Source: Sindora glabra
Lineage: Eukaryota; Streptophyta; Magnoliopsida; Fabales; Fabaceae
Direction of reading: 5' to 3'
DNA length: 64,000 nt
Assembly (NCBI GenBank): GCA_020226215.1
Contig: CM035228.1
Location: forward strand, 67,925,989-67,989,988
A program made the position numbers and the translations under genes. Shown in pieces: positions 22,141 through 35,068 of the stretch. A model generated the notes under the pieces. It searched no databases. It saw only the letters and a list, made by a program, of their open reading frames with translations, and was not told the DNA's origin. Every line of letters starts with the position of its first letter. Position 1 is the first letter of the stretch.

Positions 22141-25100
22141 GAGAAAGTGATATATCATTTGTATTGATGATAAAAAAATGATCCTTAGAAGAATGGTAGT
22201 AGAGAAAAGTAAGTTTCTTTTTTAAATAGGGCAAGTTACTTTTCTTAAATTCTTCATATTTAATATTAAACAAATAAAATACCTTCTTTGATCCTAACAT
22301 TTTTTAACTATATTTTTAAAAAAATACTTTCTATTGAAATATATAAAGTTTTAAATAAGATGAGCAAAAACTAACAAAATTAATTTTAATTTCAAAAAAT
22401 GCTGGAAAATGCCCATAATTATATATTCAGAGAATGGAACATAATGATGTAATCATTGCTTCAAAATTCCAAGGGACATGCATACACACTTTGTTCATTA
22501 CCCTTTTCACTTGGTGTTTTTGCAACTAGGGTCATCTAACATAATTATAGGCCCAAATTGTCCCCAACCCTAGTTCATGCAATTTTTTCATAATTTTTGG
22601 TCAATTTTTGCTCCAATATTTTAGAAATTCTATTCGTTAACTCACTTAATAAAAAATTTGATTTGAAATACATTAAATTTTTGTTACAAATTTTTCAAAA
22701 ATTTTGAGATGTATCTATGAATTTCTAACCACTTCTTTTGATATTTTATTTACAAATGCTTCCTTATCTTTCAAAAATCACATTTCTATGATTATCTAAT
22801 TTGTACCTTATCTAAAACATAGAGGGAAAAATGAATACCAAAATTCCTCAAAATGGCAACAAAATTGAAAGTTTCATCATAAAATTTGTGATATTTTAAT
22901 TTAAAAAATTTGCTAACAAATCAAGTTTTTGCTAGAGGATTTATCATAATACTTTCAAAATATCTTTCTTCCTAGAAAATGACTAAAATCCCATATTTAG
23001 TAAGCAACATCAAATTAAATTTTTTCAATTATTTTTGGAAATTTTGTCATAAAAAACTACCACTATTTTCTTGTGTTTTCCAAAAATGCATAAAATTATG
23101 TATATCACCCATGAAATGTGCAAAAACTAATGAATTATATGAAACTAAGCTACAATTCATAAATGTAAATACTATAGGGGAAATGCTCATATACCACATA
23201 ATAACCACAAGCTTCACACATGGAAAAACATCATCTATTGCCAAAAATGCACAAAAGATAATATACTAGACATAAATCTCAGTAAGTATACACATTAACA
23301 TTGAATGCAAATATTGAATCCAAAATTGTGAGGAAAATATGCAGTAAACTAATATTATTATCAAGATCCAATCCCAATTATGATTGATATAGAACTTGAT
23401 AATTCTACTTCCACTAATCTATCTTATTTTTCTTATTCCTTATTATAACATTACAACATAAGTAGTTTGTTAAGAGTGGAAGTGATGCATTGAAAGAAAA
23501 TACTAAGATTTCATTCATCATTTAATAGTCAACTACAAAAGTAGATAGGCCTAATTATGACTTAATCGATTTAAAGGATAAGCTAACCTAACCAACCCCT
23601 AAAGAAATGGCTTTCTAAACCTTTAACTTGTAACACCTAAAAAATCTATTCATGGAAATCAAGCACCAATTATAGTATATAAAAAACAATGACCCTATAA
23701 ATGATAAAGGATATAAGGATAAGTAAAGGAATGGTACAAAATGTATTCAAATAAAATAAATTAAGAGATTTTGATTAAAAAGATTTTTTTAGGATATTTG
23801 ATGAATTAAAAAAGAATAAGAATAGAGTTATTTAAAAAGATATTTTATGAAAATTATAAAAGATTGGAATTGAAATTATGGGAACCACATTTTGGAAGAA
23901 AAAGTATGAGAACAATAGTAATTAAGAAAATTAGAAATATTAAATGGACTAATAAGAATTAAACAATACATTAAGGAAATATAAAGCAAAATTACATGTT
24001 AGTAAAATTTTTATGCATTTGGTAGTATTTTAGTTATAACTTAAGGAAGATGTGTTTGATTTACAAATTGACAAAATATTTGGAAAATAAACATTTGGAG
24101 CTTTGAATCATATGAATTTCATAATTTAACACCTAGTCGATTAATACCATAATTTTCTGAAAGATAGGGAAATTCTAAACGTCATAACACTAACCCATTT
24201 TCAGTATTTTAAGTATAGCTTTCTTTAGGGATATCCAATTGATGGAAAATCAATGCTATTGGACACATAAGGTTATTTTGTGTCAAATTTTTAGGTAAAA
24301 ATTCCAAGTAACCAACAATGTATGATTTTCTCTTAAGGTTGATGTGATTAAGGTTATAAAAGAGGGCATTTGAGGCATAAAGGTAAATTTCCACAAAAGA
24401 TGGCTTAGTAGGGTAAGAGAATTGTGTAAGGTTATATTTAGATCATGGTTAAATCAAATCAAATGTGTTAGTAAACAAACATATGTATAGGAATGGATCA
24501 CTAATGGTGAATAAGAATTCGTAGAGTAAAAAAGGGCCATAAGGACCCATATGGAAGGCAATGCCTATTTACCTAAAGAAGGATTGTTTTTATAAGTAAA
24601 AATAAACCACAAAAGAAAAAAAAAGGCCCATTCTACCCTAAGAGCCAAGAATCAAATGGTCCATTTAGTTCCTAAAGTGGAACTCAACATTTTCCTCAAT
24701 TGAATTTGTACTTAAGGAATAAGACTAGGAGTAGCATTATCATTACATTAGAGAGGCTATTTGGCTAATGCATGCTAAGAATATTTAAAATTTTTTAAAA
24801 CCCTTGCCACATGATAATAAGAAGGCTAATGGGAATGAAAAGAAGGATTACTACCCAATAAATGACAAGATTAGCTTTTAAGAATTTCTTTGTAACTTAT
24901 CTCTTAAATTATCACTTAAAGGTCAATAGATGAAAGGCAAAAGATTTTGAGCTATGGATGGGAGGTAAGTTGGTAGAAGAAAGAGATATGCTTGTTAACG
25001 GTGACTTTCATTAGGGCTAACTAATAAAAAAACACAACAGAACTCCTTCTTTCCTACTAGTATATGGCACCTTATGGTTAAAATACTAAAGAGCTATCAT

Positions 25101-25893
25101 TTTTCTTTCTTTTTTCATAATGAAATTGAAACTACACACCCATACATCAATCTTCATTTCCACCGATTCTCACATGAAACCTTCATCAAAATCAAAGCAA
25201 AAGAGATTAATCATAAGGGAATATAGAGCTTTGTTTCAAGTTAAGAAGAAAGAGATACCAAAATAAGTAAGGTCATTTTAATTTTTGAAACTTTTCTCTT
25301 TTACGGTTTCTTTTAGGCTTCACTAATTTTTATGCCATCCTCAATGAGGAACCTAAAAAGGATCCTATAGGGAAAAGTGCACCAAGTTCTCCATTTGATG
25401 ATTTGAGTATTTTCCCTACACTCTCATGCTAGGGTTTTACCATATCACCCATAAAAAAATAGGGAGAAGAACATATACATGATCAGAGATTTTATGCAAA
25501 TGTGACATAAGAATCAAGTGAAACATGAATAAATATATATACAAATATAAAAAAAGAGTTTGATAAGATAAAGAAATAAATGATGGAATATGCTAAGATT
25601 ATGTTAGATGGTTGATAAAATTATCCTTGCAAAATGGATGATATGTTTTAGCCATGTAAAAGGGAATTTGATAAATGTTATGAATGCATGAAATTTTAAG
25701 GTGAATGATCTTATGATGTGTTATTGTCTCAAGTTAATTAAAAGCATACATAATATCTCTTCATTTTGTTTACATGCATGAAGTAGAATAGAATAAGCTC
25801 TAGTTATTAACCATAGAGGGTACAGTCACCATGAAAAAAAGGAATTATGCATTCTTATCCCATAAAATTTGATCAAGAAGTAAGCTACTGTTT

Positions 25894-25898
<5 letters not shown>

Positions 25899-25942
<44 letters not shown>
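25899..25942. repeat. (TA)22 microsatellite
   Basis: An uninterrupted run of 22 TA units. Confidence 0.98.
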
Positions 25943-25943
<1 letters not shown>

Positions 25944-26812
25944 CCCTTAAACTTAATCTTATTAGGTTTGATCACCAAAGTTATGAATAGGAAGACAAAC
26001 TTTAACTCTTGAAAACAAATAGTTGAATCAACATGAGAATATAAGCTTGTGTTCATAGAATACTTGATGTAATTAAAGGAACATTTTTTAAGGAAGGTTC
26101 AATACCCCCTCCCTAAATCTTAATCTTAATGATTTAAAATTTTTCTAAAGTGTGATATGATAACCCTCACAATGAATGATTAAGAATTAAGTGAACTAAT
26201 TTGAAACAAGAGCAAGAAAATTTAAAGAAACATGGGTAAGTGTGCTTCAATCACTTAGAAAAAAAAAAGAAGGAGTGCTAAAAGACTCACTTTTAATTAA
26301 TAAACTAAAATGAAGTTACTAATAGATAAATAAAAGTGTAGGTTTATGAAAATAATATATGTGTATGTTATTGTTTTTATTAATATAAAATATTATATAT
26401 GAATGTGATTGAGTTAATGAATAATATACATATATATATTACTATTTTTATTAATATAAAATGTTATATATACATGTCATTAATTCTATGAAAGTAATAT
26501 ACAAGTATGTATTGTTTATATTAATATAAAATACTATATACGTACATGACTAGTTTATAAATGATTTATGTTCATGTAAGTGATTTTTTTATGAAATGGT
26601 TATTTATATATGTGATTTTCTTGTGAATAATATATATTTAGATATGTGACTATTTTTATGAAAAGATTTTATATGTATGTAATTGTTTTATGAACTCGAT
26701 GTAAATGTACATGGCTACTTTATTTAATAAGAAAATATTAAATACATACGTGATCAAAAACATTAGTGTGGATATTAGTGTAAGATAAGGATGAATACAT
26801 GTACATTATTAT

Positions 26813-26814
<2 letters not shown>

Positions 26815-26882
<68 letters not shown>
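26815..26882. repeat. (AT)34 microsatellite
   Basis: The longest uninterrupted dinucleotide run of the window. Open frames across it read only as Tyr-Ile repeats and are not genes. Confidence 0.98.
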
Positions 26883-26886
<4 letters not shown>

Positions 26887-29315
26887 AACAGAATGTGTAT
26901 ATAGCTATAATTATGCATAAAATAATGAGAATATCCATGCATGATGACCAATGGAGTAAGCAAAATAGGAAAGAAAAATGAAGAAAATTGGACAATACAC
27001 AAGAAATTGATTACTTGTGAAACCTTGTATAAAATACACATGAATTGCGAAAATTGTAGTATAGGAAATTGTGAAAAAATATAAAGATTAGGTCATAGGC
27101 ACCCCCTTACAATTTATAAAATTAGATAAAATGTATTTATCAATATGTGATGAGAATTAAGATTTACACGTGAAAATGTTATAAGAATTATACCAGAATG
27201 CATAATGTGTTATGAATTTGTATAACATGTGTTTGTGTACATACACATACTTATGAGATGGATGCTTAAAAGATTTTCATATCCTATGAGTTATTGCATA
27301 AACAATAAGAATGTGAATGAGATGTGAAATCATGAATTATGATAAGTATGTATACATAGGTTTTTGTATTCTATATACATATAGAATATGGACCATTAAA
27401 TGCAATATTGATTTAAATTAAGTGTGAATGCATCCATGAGGATTATGAAATAAAATGTGATATGATACGAAAGCCATTTATGTCAAAAGTTATGATGTGA
27501 TATAAGCATGTTATATAAATACCAAAAAAAATAATTATCAGTGATGGGAAGCTAGTAATACAGTTTATAAAGATGGAAAATATGATATCACACTTTATTG
27601 CATCATTACAAGCTTATATGAATATAAGAAAATTTAATTGTCAATGATGAGACATTGATAATGCAATTGTAAGGAAGGATATTTGGTTACCAGTGATAAG
27701 AAGCTAGCAATATGGTTATAAAGATAAAATATATGACACCGCATTGTAATGTCCACATTGCATACTTCATTACATGTCATATGCATATAAATCATACATG
27801 ACCATAATTGCATCTTATATGCTTATGAGTTGTTATAAAGCTACATATTTATGAATTATATTATAACTTACTATCTACTCTTTATTACTATTAAGGTAAT
27901 ATGAATGACTTGATCCTTATATTTAAGTTTAATATATGATGTATAAATTAGCATAAGATATATGCAAAAAATTAAATCCTAATGGCAATTTGAAATTCAT
28001 CACCTAAAATAGGAATATAAATAGACACACACAGTGACAAAGAGTGTGTTATAGATAAATGCTAAAATGCAAGATAGGTTGCAAAAGGAACGTTAAAAAC
28101 AATAATATCCTAATTGATAAGTATAATGCCAAAACTTGAATAGAGAAAATCACTTTATGAAGGGCATGAATAATGTGGAAAAGATAATAAATGATGGTTA
28201 TCACAAAATGTTTGAAACTAATAAACATGATCAATATAGGAAACACGAAAATAAAAATGATAAAAAAAAGAAGAAAAGACTTTAATTAAATAAAATCCTA
28301 GGTTAGTTTGTATGGAATCCTACTCAAACTTACTCTATTATGGTTAAATGTTTTTAGGTACCCATTATGATAGTTAAAGAATGCTCAAGCAAAGTAGGAT
28401 ACTTAGACTATCATAGCAGACCATTTATAATTATAAAAATGTAAATTTATGATTAATTGTAATATAAGTTGGAGACAAGTACAAAAAAAATTTAACCTTC
28501 AATTTTCAGATTATGGTATTACGTATCTTTAATTCATATAAGGGAAGGCCTAAAATAACTATCTATACAAAATATCTTATGCTACCTAACCATACCAAAT
28601 AATCCTTTAGAAACTCATGTCTGAAGTGGTGGTGAAGTAAGGTTAACTTATGAATTTGTAAAATAAAATGTAAAAGGTAAGTTTGAGGTTTAGTAGAAAA
28701 CACCCTAGTACATCAAAATGAATAATAATTATAATTTACTAATGGGTTACCTTCCTATAAACTTAACACTTTGATCACACTTCTTACTACATATTTCTAA
28801 TTAGTACTAACATAATCATTTATATTCTTGCTCATATATGCCATCACAGAATTTGTGAATTCTTCCATGCTACAATTATATCACATAATGGATAAATAAC
28901 ACAAAAAAACTCTTTGTGATTCCTAATTAACCTTATCTCTCATGAGCCTATTCTTATGCCTCCTTTATCCCTCACTAGCCATTATTGAAGCTGGTATTCG
29001 AATATCATGAAATCTCGTTACCTTTATCATTTTCCACAAACATCAACATCAATTAACTCAATTTGTATGAAGGCAAGTACATATCACCTTTATGTTTATT
29101 AACACTACCATGCCTCCATTGCATGGCTTTCAATAATATAGCATATCTAGCATTCATTTGTATCCAATTCCAATTCTTTTCAAGGCATAATAGTCACACA
29201 TATGTATTAGAAGGAGCAAAATCTCCTCAATGATGTTTACATATCAATTCCATAGATAAACATACATTAAATGATTAATTATGGTTAATTTTACCATTAA
29301 ATTGTGAAATTGAAC

Positions 29316-29545
29316 TAAAGGAATCACTTCACAAATCAATTATAGGCTTCCAATAGATTTTTATAGGCCTAAAATCACTTCATGAATCAATTTGAGGTGT
29401 CTTATAACTCCTAAAAGCAAGGAATCACTTCATGAATTAATTCAAGACTCCTAGTATCCCTTTAGAAGCAAAGAATCACTTCATGAATTGATTCTACTTC
29501 TATGAGATACACTTTGGATGAAGGGAATTACTTTATAGATTATTT
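29316..29545. repeat. cluster of imperfect 65-base repeats with a GAATCA...TGATTC palindrome
   Basis: Four clear copies of AATCACTTCA(T/C)(G/A)AAT(C/T)(A/G)ATT occur at roughly 65-base spacing, followed by a fifth weaker one (GGAATTACTTTATAGATTA). The best copy, near 29483, reads GAATCACTTCATGAATTGATTC across its length, a palindrome with 6-bp arms. It lies inside the unassigned transposon debris and is probably part of an LTR or leader. Confidence 0.7.
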
Positions 29546-30869
29546 CCTAATCTTTACATTCTAAGCCCAAAAGAGCACTTTGTAAAGCAATTTTGCATAT
29601 GAATTGTTTGCATTTTCCCCAAAAGTTTCACTATTCACTCATAAATATCATTCAAAAGCATTTATTACCTTATTAATGCAAACCCTATCATAAATACACA
29701 TTAAAATCACTATTATTACATCATTTTCATCATCGAAGTCCATCTAATTATTATAAATCATCACATTCATCATATTTCCATCAAGAAACCAAGCTTAACT
29801 TAAACTAAGCAAATTCTAATTTAATCGTTTAAATAGAGTTAGAATGTTTGCTTACCTAATATGAAAGATATTGCTAGAAGGCAGATTTGATGCTACTAAA
29901 CCCTAATCATTCAAAATCAAGAGTTTCCTTTATTAGGGTTTAAAATTTCCCTTGATCCCAAAATACCTAGATCCATTTAAACTCAAGAGAAATTGATGGA
30001 AAATTAAAAAAGGAAAGGAAATTTTACCTTGATTTAGTTGGAAAATTAGGGCTCAATAGATTTTCCTAGCTTGATCTCAAGAGGAATGATGAAGAGGAGA
30101 AGGAATTGATGAGAGTGGGAGAGATTAGGAAGTTAGGGATGTATATTTGGGAGGTATAAGGTTAGTTGATTTTTAGGATAAGGTAAAAGGAGAAATGATG
30201 CAGAGATGAAATAAGAATATCACCCTAAATCTCTTTCATACTCATATACTTACTTTTAATTAGTTATGACTATGACTTTTTTACTTTATTGACTTTTCCT
30301 TATCTATTCCACATAAAGTTTTTATGCCACATCTCACTAAATCATTACATTTTATTTTATTCAATTTCCCATTTTTCATATAACTTTCATCTTAATTTTT
30401 GACATTAAGATTATTTTAACTATCCTTCTCACAAATAAAATTCTAAAAAGGGTGTAAAAATAATAGAATATATATATAAGCCAATGAACTTGCAAAATGG
30501 TTTGCACACATACCACATTTCATAAAAGAAACCTTAACAATGATGGTGGAAATACATGTATTTAAATAAGAACTTTGGTAGAAAAAACATGTAAACAACC
30601 ATACAATAAAGTTATTCTAAAGGTATTTTTTTTTTCATAACTGTAATATAGACAAAGTGAAATTATATTCATATATACACAAAAGAACAAACCTTATACT
30701 TATAAATCATGATATTTCATGTATTCATATGTAAAATTATTAATCAAACAATCATACAAAAAAATGTATATTTTTATTCAAGAATTGCTCCAATAAATTA
30801 ACTATAACACATAATTGTCTAACATCAATTGTTTAAAAATTTTAAGGTTTGCATTTTTGGTGGATCATC

Positions 30870-31265
30870 ATTTATGTGTCACATCATAAATTTATTGAAC
30901 AATTGAAAATAGACTTTTGTAAATACCAGGCAAAAGAATTAAATATTAGATTAAATCATACTAGATTCATGAACATCCATACTTTGGATTTATAAGATTT
31001 GCTTCTCTATATCTCTAGATAATATTGTTTATAAATTCTAAGAATTAATGAATAATTAGTTGCACCAAAGATAAAACATAGAGAGAAAAGAAAGAGTGAA
31101 AGGTATCTTTCCTTTTGTTGAACCCTCACTCATGTTTCTTTGAAAAGAGAGAAAATATTATTTTTGTATTTTGATGGAATGAATGCAGAGAGTATTAGAA
31201 CTATAGAGATAGGAACCCTTTAATAATAATTAATTAAGCCAAGTGATAGATCTTATCCATTATAA
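30870..31265 (-). repeat. dispersed repeat R, copy 2 (LTR-like)
   Basis: This is the second copy of the repeat at 20035-20470, same orientation, with moderate divergence and small indels (for example a CATAGAGAGAAAAGAAAG segment where copy 1 has ACATGAAGAAAAGAGAG). If minus-strand copia LTRs are correct, this one would be the 5' LTR. A primer-binding site next to it is not visible. Confidence 0.55.
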
Positions 31266-31776
31266 GATTCATACCCACTTATTAAATATTAGGCCTAGCT
31301 ACCATGTTAAGTCACTTATTGGGCTTAAAATTATATTGACATTAATAATTAATTTATTGAGGTTAAAAAAAAAATTTCAATAACATTTGTCATTGTGTTT
31401 TGTTATTGAGTTATGGGTTTTAATTATAGAGCATATGGCCATCTAGAAAGTATTCGAAAAAAAGGGGGGGACTCTATTTGCTTTTCTATAAAATTTTACA
31501 AGAAATTTTGACTAGACCATTTTTTCAATAAGAAAAGATCTTTAGGCGTTTGTCATAAATTTTTTTATTTAGATTACAATAAGTGTAATAATTACTTTTT
31601 TAATTATTAATAACTTCAACTCGATAATTACAACAATTAGTAATGCTGTAATTATAATAAACCAATTAATACATATGTCATAATTTCAATGGAGAATCTT
31701 ATAACAAACACTTAAGGAACTTTATCTAATTTTTGCCTATATACTTATTACAATTATATTTTGTGAGATAAATTAT

Positions 31777-32495
31777 GGAGCAAAATGCACATACTTCCTC
31801 TACATTTAATTAAAATTACAAAGACATTCTTACTAGTTTCAATATATAAGCAAACTTCCTGCTCAATTTTATAAAATGGCTATTACAAAACCCATTTCAA
31901 GAATTCCATTAAAAGATTGTCAACTTTAACTAAAACATAGTTAATGGTCAAAAGAATTATTTTGTGATCAAACTACCCTTCCTCTATTTATATATTTTCC
32001 TACACTCAATTTAATCTAAATTTAATCACTTTAGTGTAATGACTATTTTAAATATTCAAAATCACCTCTCAAATGAATGGTTTAGTTTTTAAATTTCGAT
32101 ATCTATAATTTTTTAATTTATTTAATATTTGTTTTTATATTATTGATACATTTTTTTCCATTTAGTATAATCCACTATTCTAGTAATTTTATACTATGAC
32201 AGTTATTGGTGCTTTGTGTTCAAAGGTCTAGAATGGTCATTATACTTTAAATATTAAAATATGTACATATAGGAAAAAAATATGCAAAATAAATTTTTCG
32301 GTAAAGAGATATTCTTTGTATGAGAAAAAAATTCAGAACGAAAATTTTTGATAAAAATATCCTCCGATTTTGAAATTTATAGTAAATAAATATGAAATAT
32401 ATATATGCACACACGAATGGTAGTTTGATAAGAAAATAGAAAAGAACCCCATTTAATTTCAACTAAATCTAGGACAGTTTTATATATTTTGCTCT
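31777..32495. mobile_element. MITE family M, copy 1
   Basis: The left end reads GGAGCAAAATGCACATAC. The right end on the other strand reads AGAGCAAAATATATAAAAC. Subterminal sequence is also inverted (TTTAATTAAAATTAC and TAGTTGAAATTAAAT type). The flanks carry similar 9-mers, ATAAATTAT on the left and AAAAATTAT on the right, which would suit a Mutator-type target duplication with one change. There is no ORF. The left part also matches copy 2. Confidence 0.65.
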
Positions 32496-33065
32496 AAAAA
32501 TTATTTAGCAAATTCAGAATAATAATTTATTTTCAATAATTAATAAATATTAGAAAATCTAAATTAAAAAAAAAGGCCCAACACTTCAAAGGATGAACTG
32601 ATGTGTATTGTATGAGGTGGTAGCCGTGCATAATCATGAATTAATGATTAGCTGATAAATTCCAATAGTGTGAGCTGCATGCTTAAAAGAAAATGCTAAA
32701 TACAAAATCTATTAGGTTTCATTATTTCACTATTATAAAATTCTTGAACATGTTTTAGAATATTGGAGGAAATAAAATAGGTTTATTGGATTAAAATATA
32801 ATTGCGAAACTTTTTTCATAGTGTTTATAGGTTCCTTTCTTCATGAAAATCATTTTCTAAAACGAAAAATTTTGCTCTATATACACTCATACCATCTTCA
32901 ATAAGATATCAAACTTATTATTATATCTAGACCATCAATGTAAGATATAATTATAATAATTTATTCTTCTTAACTCTTATATAAAAATACTCTTCTCACT
33001 TAATACATCATTTATATATAAAAGACTATTTTGAGTGTACTTTCTAAATACTTAATTAGTTTTTA

Positions 33066-33115
33066 GGAAAAATATACAAATTCTTTGTAAATTTAATTAA
33101 AATTATACAAATAAT

Positions 33116-33170
<55 letters not shown>

Positions 33171-33658
33171 GATGTTTTCTATATTTTGTAACACTATTAT
33201 TACTAAATTAATTTTAGAAATTATATCAAAAGAATGTTAATTTTAATTGATAAAACATAGTTAATGATTAAAAGAATTATTTTGTAACCAAATTACCATT
33301 CCTTCATTTATCTATATATTTTATACCCAATTTACATAAACTACTTCAAACTTTAAAGTCTTCCTTATAGAAAGATAATGTTTGTATAAAAAATTTTCCT
33401 TTTTCTTTTTTCTTCTCATACAAAAAAAATATATTATTACCAAAAAAAATTTTTTTGTATTTTTTTCCTCATATGAACTGATTTTAATATTTAAAGTTTA
33501 GTGAACATTCTAAACCTTTGAGTATTTAATGGAATTTTTAAAATGGATGTAATAGTAACCTTTTTATAAAATTTAGAGGGTTTGTATACATTTTTAAATT
33601 AGAAATTAAGTTTGTGCAATTTTGATTAAATTTAAGAAAAATTTGTATATTTTGCTCC
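33066..33658. mobile_element. MITE family M, copy 2
   Basis: Terminal inverted repeats are about 50 bases. The left end reads GGAAAAATATACAAATTCTT and then TTTAATTAAAATTATACAAA; the right end on the other strand reads GGAGCAAAATATACAAATTT and then TTTAATCAAAATTGCACAAA. The internal block AAAACATAGTTAATG.TTAAAAG is shared with copy 1. It contains an (AT)20 tract at 33122-33161. No coding capacity. Confidence 0.7.
33122..33161. repeat. (AT)20 microsatellite
   Basis: A pure AT run inside MITE copy 2. Confidence 0.97.
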
Positions 33659-33659
33659 A

Positions 33660-35060
33660 AATTATATCCACTACATATCTTCTTTTTCTTCTTCCATTAA
33701 ATATCCACTATATATCTTTAAAGAGTATTTGGTGCAATGTGTGGATCTTCTTGTCAACTAAATTGAAGAATTGCGGGCTAATAATTGATTAACTCAGTAG
33801 TAGCAGGTTAAGTTTTGAGATATTTTTTACTCAAAGAATTCTAAATTCAATATTTAGAAAAGTTATTGTTGAGAGAGATTTATTATTTACTGTTTTTGCC
33901 TCAAATAGAAACTAATCTTAACTAAAAAATATGGGATACTTGAGTGCAAACCAAAAAATTGAATAATTGCAGTTATACTAGTGTTAGTTTGCACATGAAT
34001 ATAATGCAAATTTTCATTTTCTTTTTAATCTTATGAATTATATGTACTATTTGCAATTACGCCTGTAAGATAAATTATGATATACTAAGTGTAGTCACAA
34101 TCATCAAATTTGTAATTTAATTCCATAAATATGAAGTCAACAGTAAAATTTATTAGAAACATTTTTATTCACTCCAATCGCCATGGGAATGAGCTTTTTC
34201 CTTGAAATAACCATCCAGTTTATTATTTCACTCATTTAAAGCTATGGTATAGAAAAACATGTTTGACTTTAATTCATTTTAATCATTAATAATTAACAAT
34301 CGTGGTAAGAATGGGCTGGCATAACATAAATAAATATCTTATTTTGAATTTTTAAATATTAAATTATGTATAGTTCAATAATAGGTCTCCGCACTTTCTC
34401 TATCCGATCATCTACCAAGCAATTTGTTCATGGTCTGCATCAAACCATCACAATGCAACAAGTGTATTGGAATTGGAATTGGATTTGGACCTATATATTC
34501 ATTTTTCTTATGACCATTTTCAATTTTGTGACAAAGAGGTAAACACAAATGTTAGCGGATCTTATTATACGTAAAAAGGGACTTTGGGTTCCATTACTGT
34601 TTATCTCTTTCCAATGGGATAGAAACTTGATAAAAGGGAGAATGCAAATTAAATGAGATTAGTATATCATTAAGTAAGAGTGGCTCTCTTGCATGATGCA
34701 TCCATTGATTCATTGTAAACCTCCAAATTACTGCTAAAACTTCTGTTGACGAGCAAAAAGCATGTTTAAACGATTGAAAGATTGGCCATGAACTTGTCGG
34801 CAAGCATGGCAATCTGAGGCCGACAATACAAAAGCCAAACTTTACAGGAACAACGGGTGGGGTACAGGAAATAACATCTAAAAACCTTGTGATAAATGAG
34901 ATTAGCTACATGTAGAACCTACAATGAGGGAATAGCATAGCATACTGATATTCCCCCGCATAGTCAGTCATCAAGCTTGCCAGAAATTCTTCGATGGATA
35001 CTTCAAAGAGTCAGAAAAGGCAAAATTCCTTTCAACCAAAATCTCTATACAATATCACCA
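33660..35060. other. spacer without a recognised gene
   Basis: AT-rich. From about 34380 the composition becomes more balanced. The stretch 34540-35060 lies directly downstream of the NASP-like fragment on the minus strand and may be its 3' untranslated region and flank. I recognise no coding domain. Confidence 0.45.
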
Positions 35061-35068
35061 AGACTTAA

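Larger units (their letters stand above)
21600..30860. other. 9-kb AT-rich transposon debris without recognisable genes
   Basis: No coding domain found on either strand. TGTAACACCT at 23629 and the CT-rich leader-like sequence read on the minus strand at 30200-29870 resemble ends of gypsy LTRs, but I could not pair them. Three long AT microsatellites and a 65-base palindromic repeat cluster lie inside. It is best read as insertions nested within the element bounded by repeat R. Confidence 0.45.

Noticed and set aside
22979..23269. Plus-strand 96-codon frame and its antisense partner
   Set aside because: AT-rich DNA with no domain; codon content looks random.
26738..27041. Three open frames over the (AT)34 tract
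   Set aside because: Tyr-Ile repeats produced by the microsatellite.
23629..30300. A full gypsy element
   Set aside because: Only LTR-like hints (TGTAACACCT, CT-rich leader); no paired LTRs, primer site or coding domain found.
34594..34812. 72-codon minus-strand frame downstream of the NASP fragment
   Set aside because: No homology recognised; more likely 3' flank or untranslated sequence.
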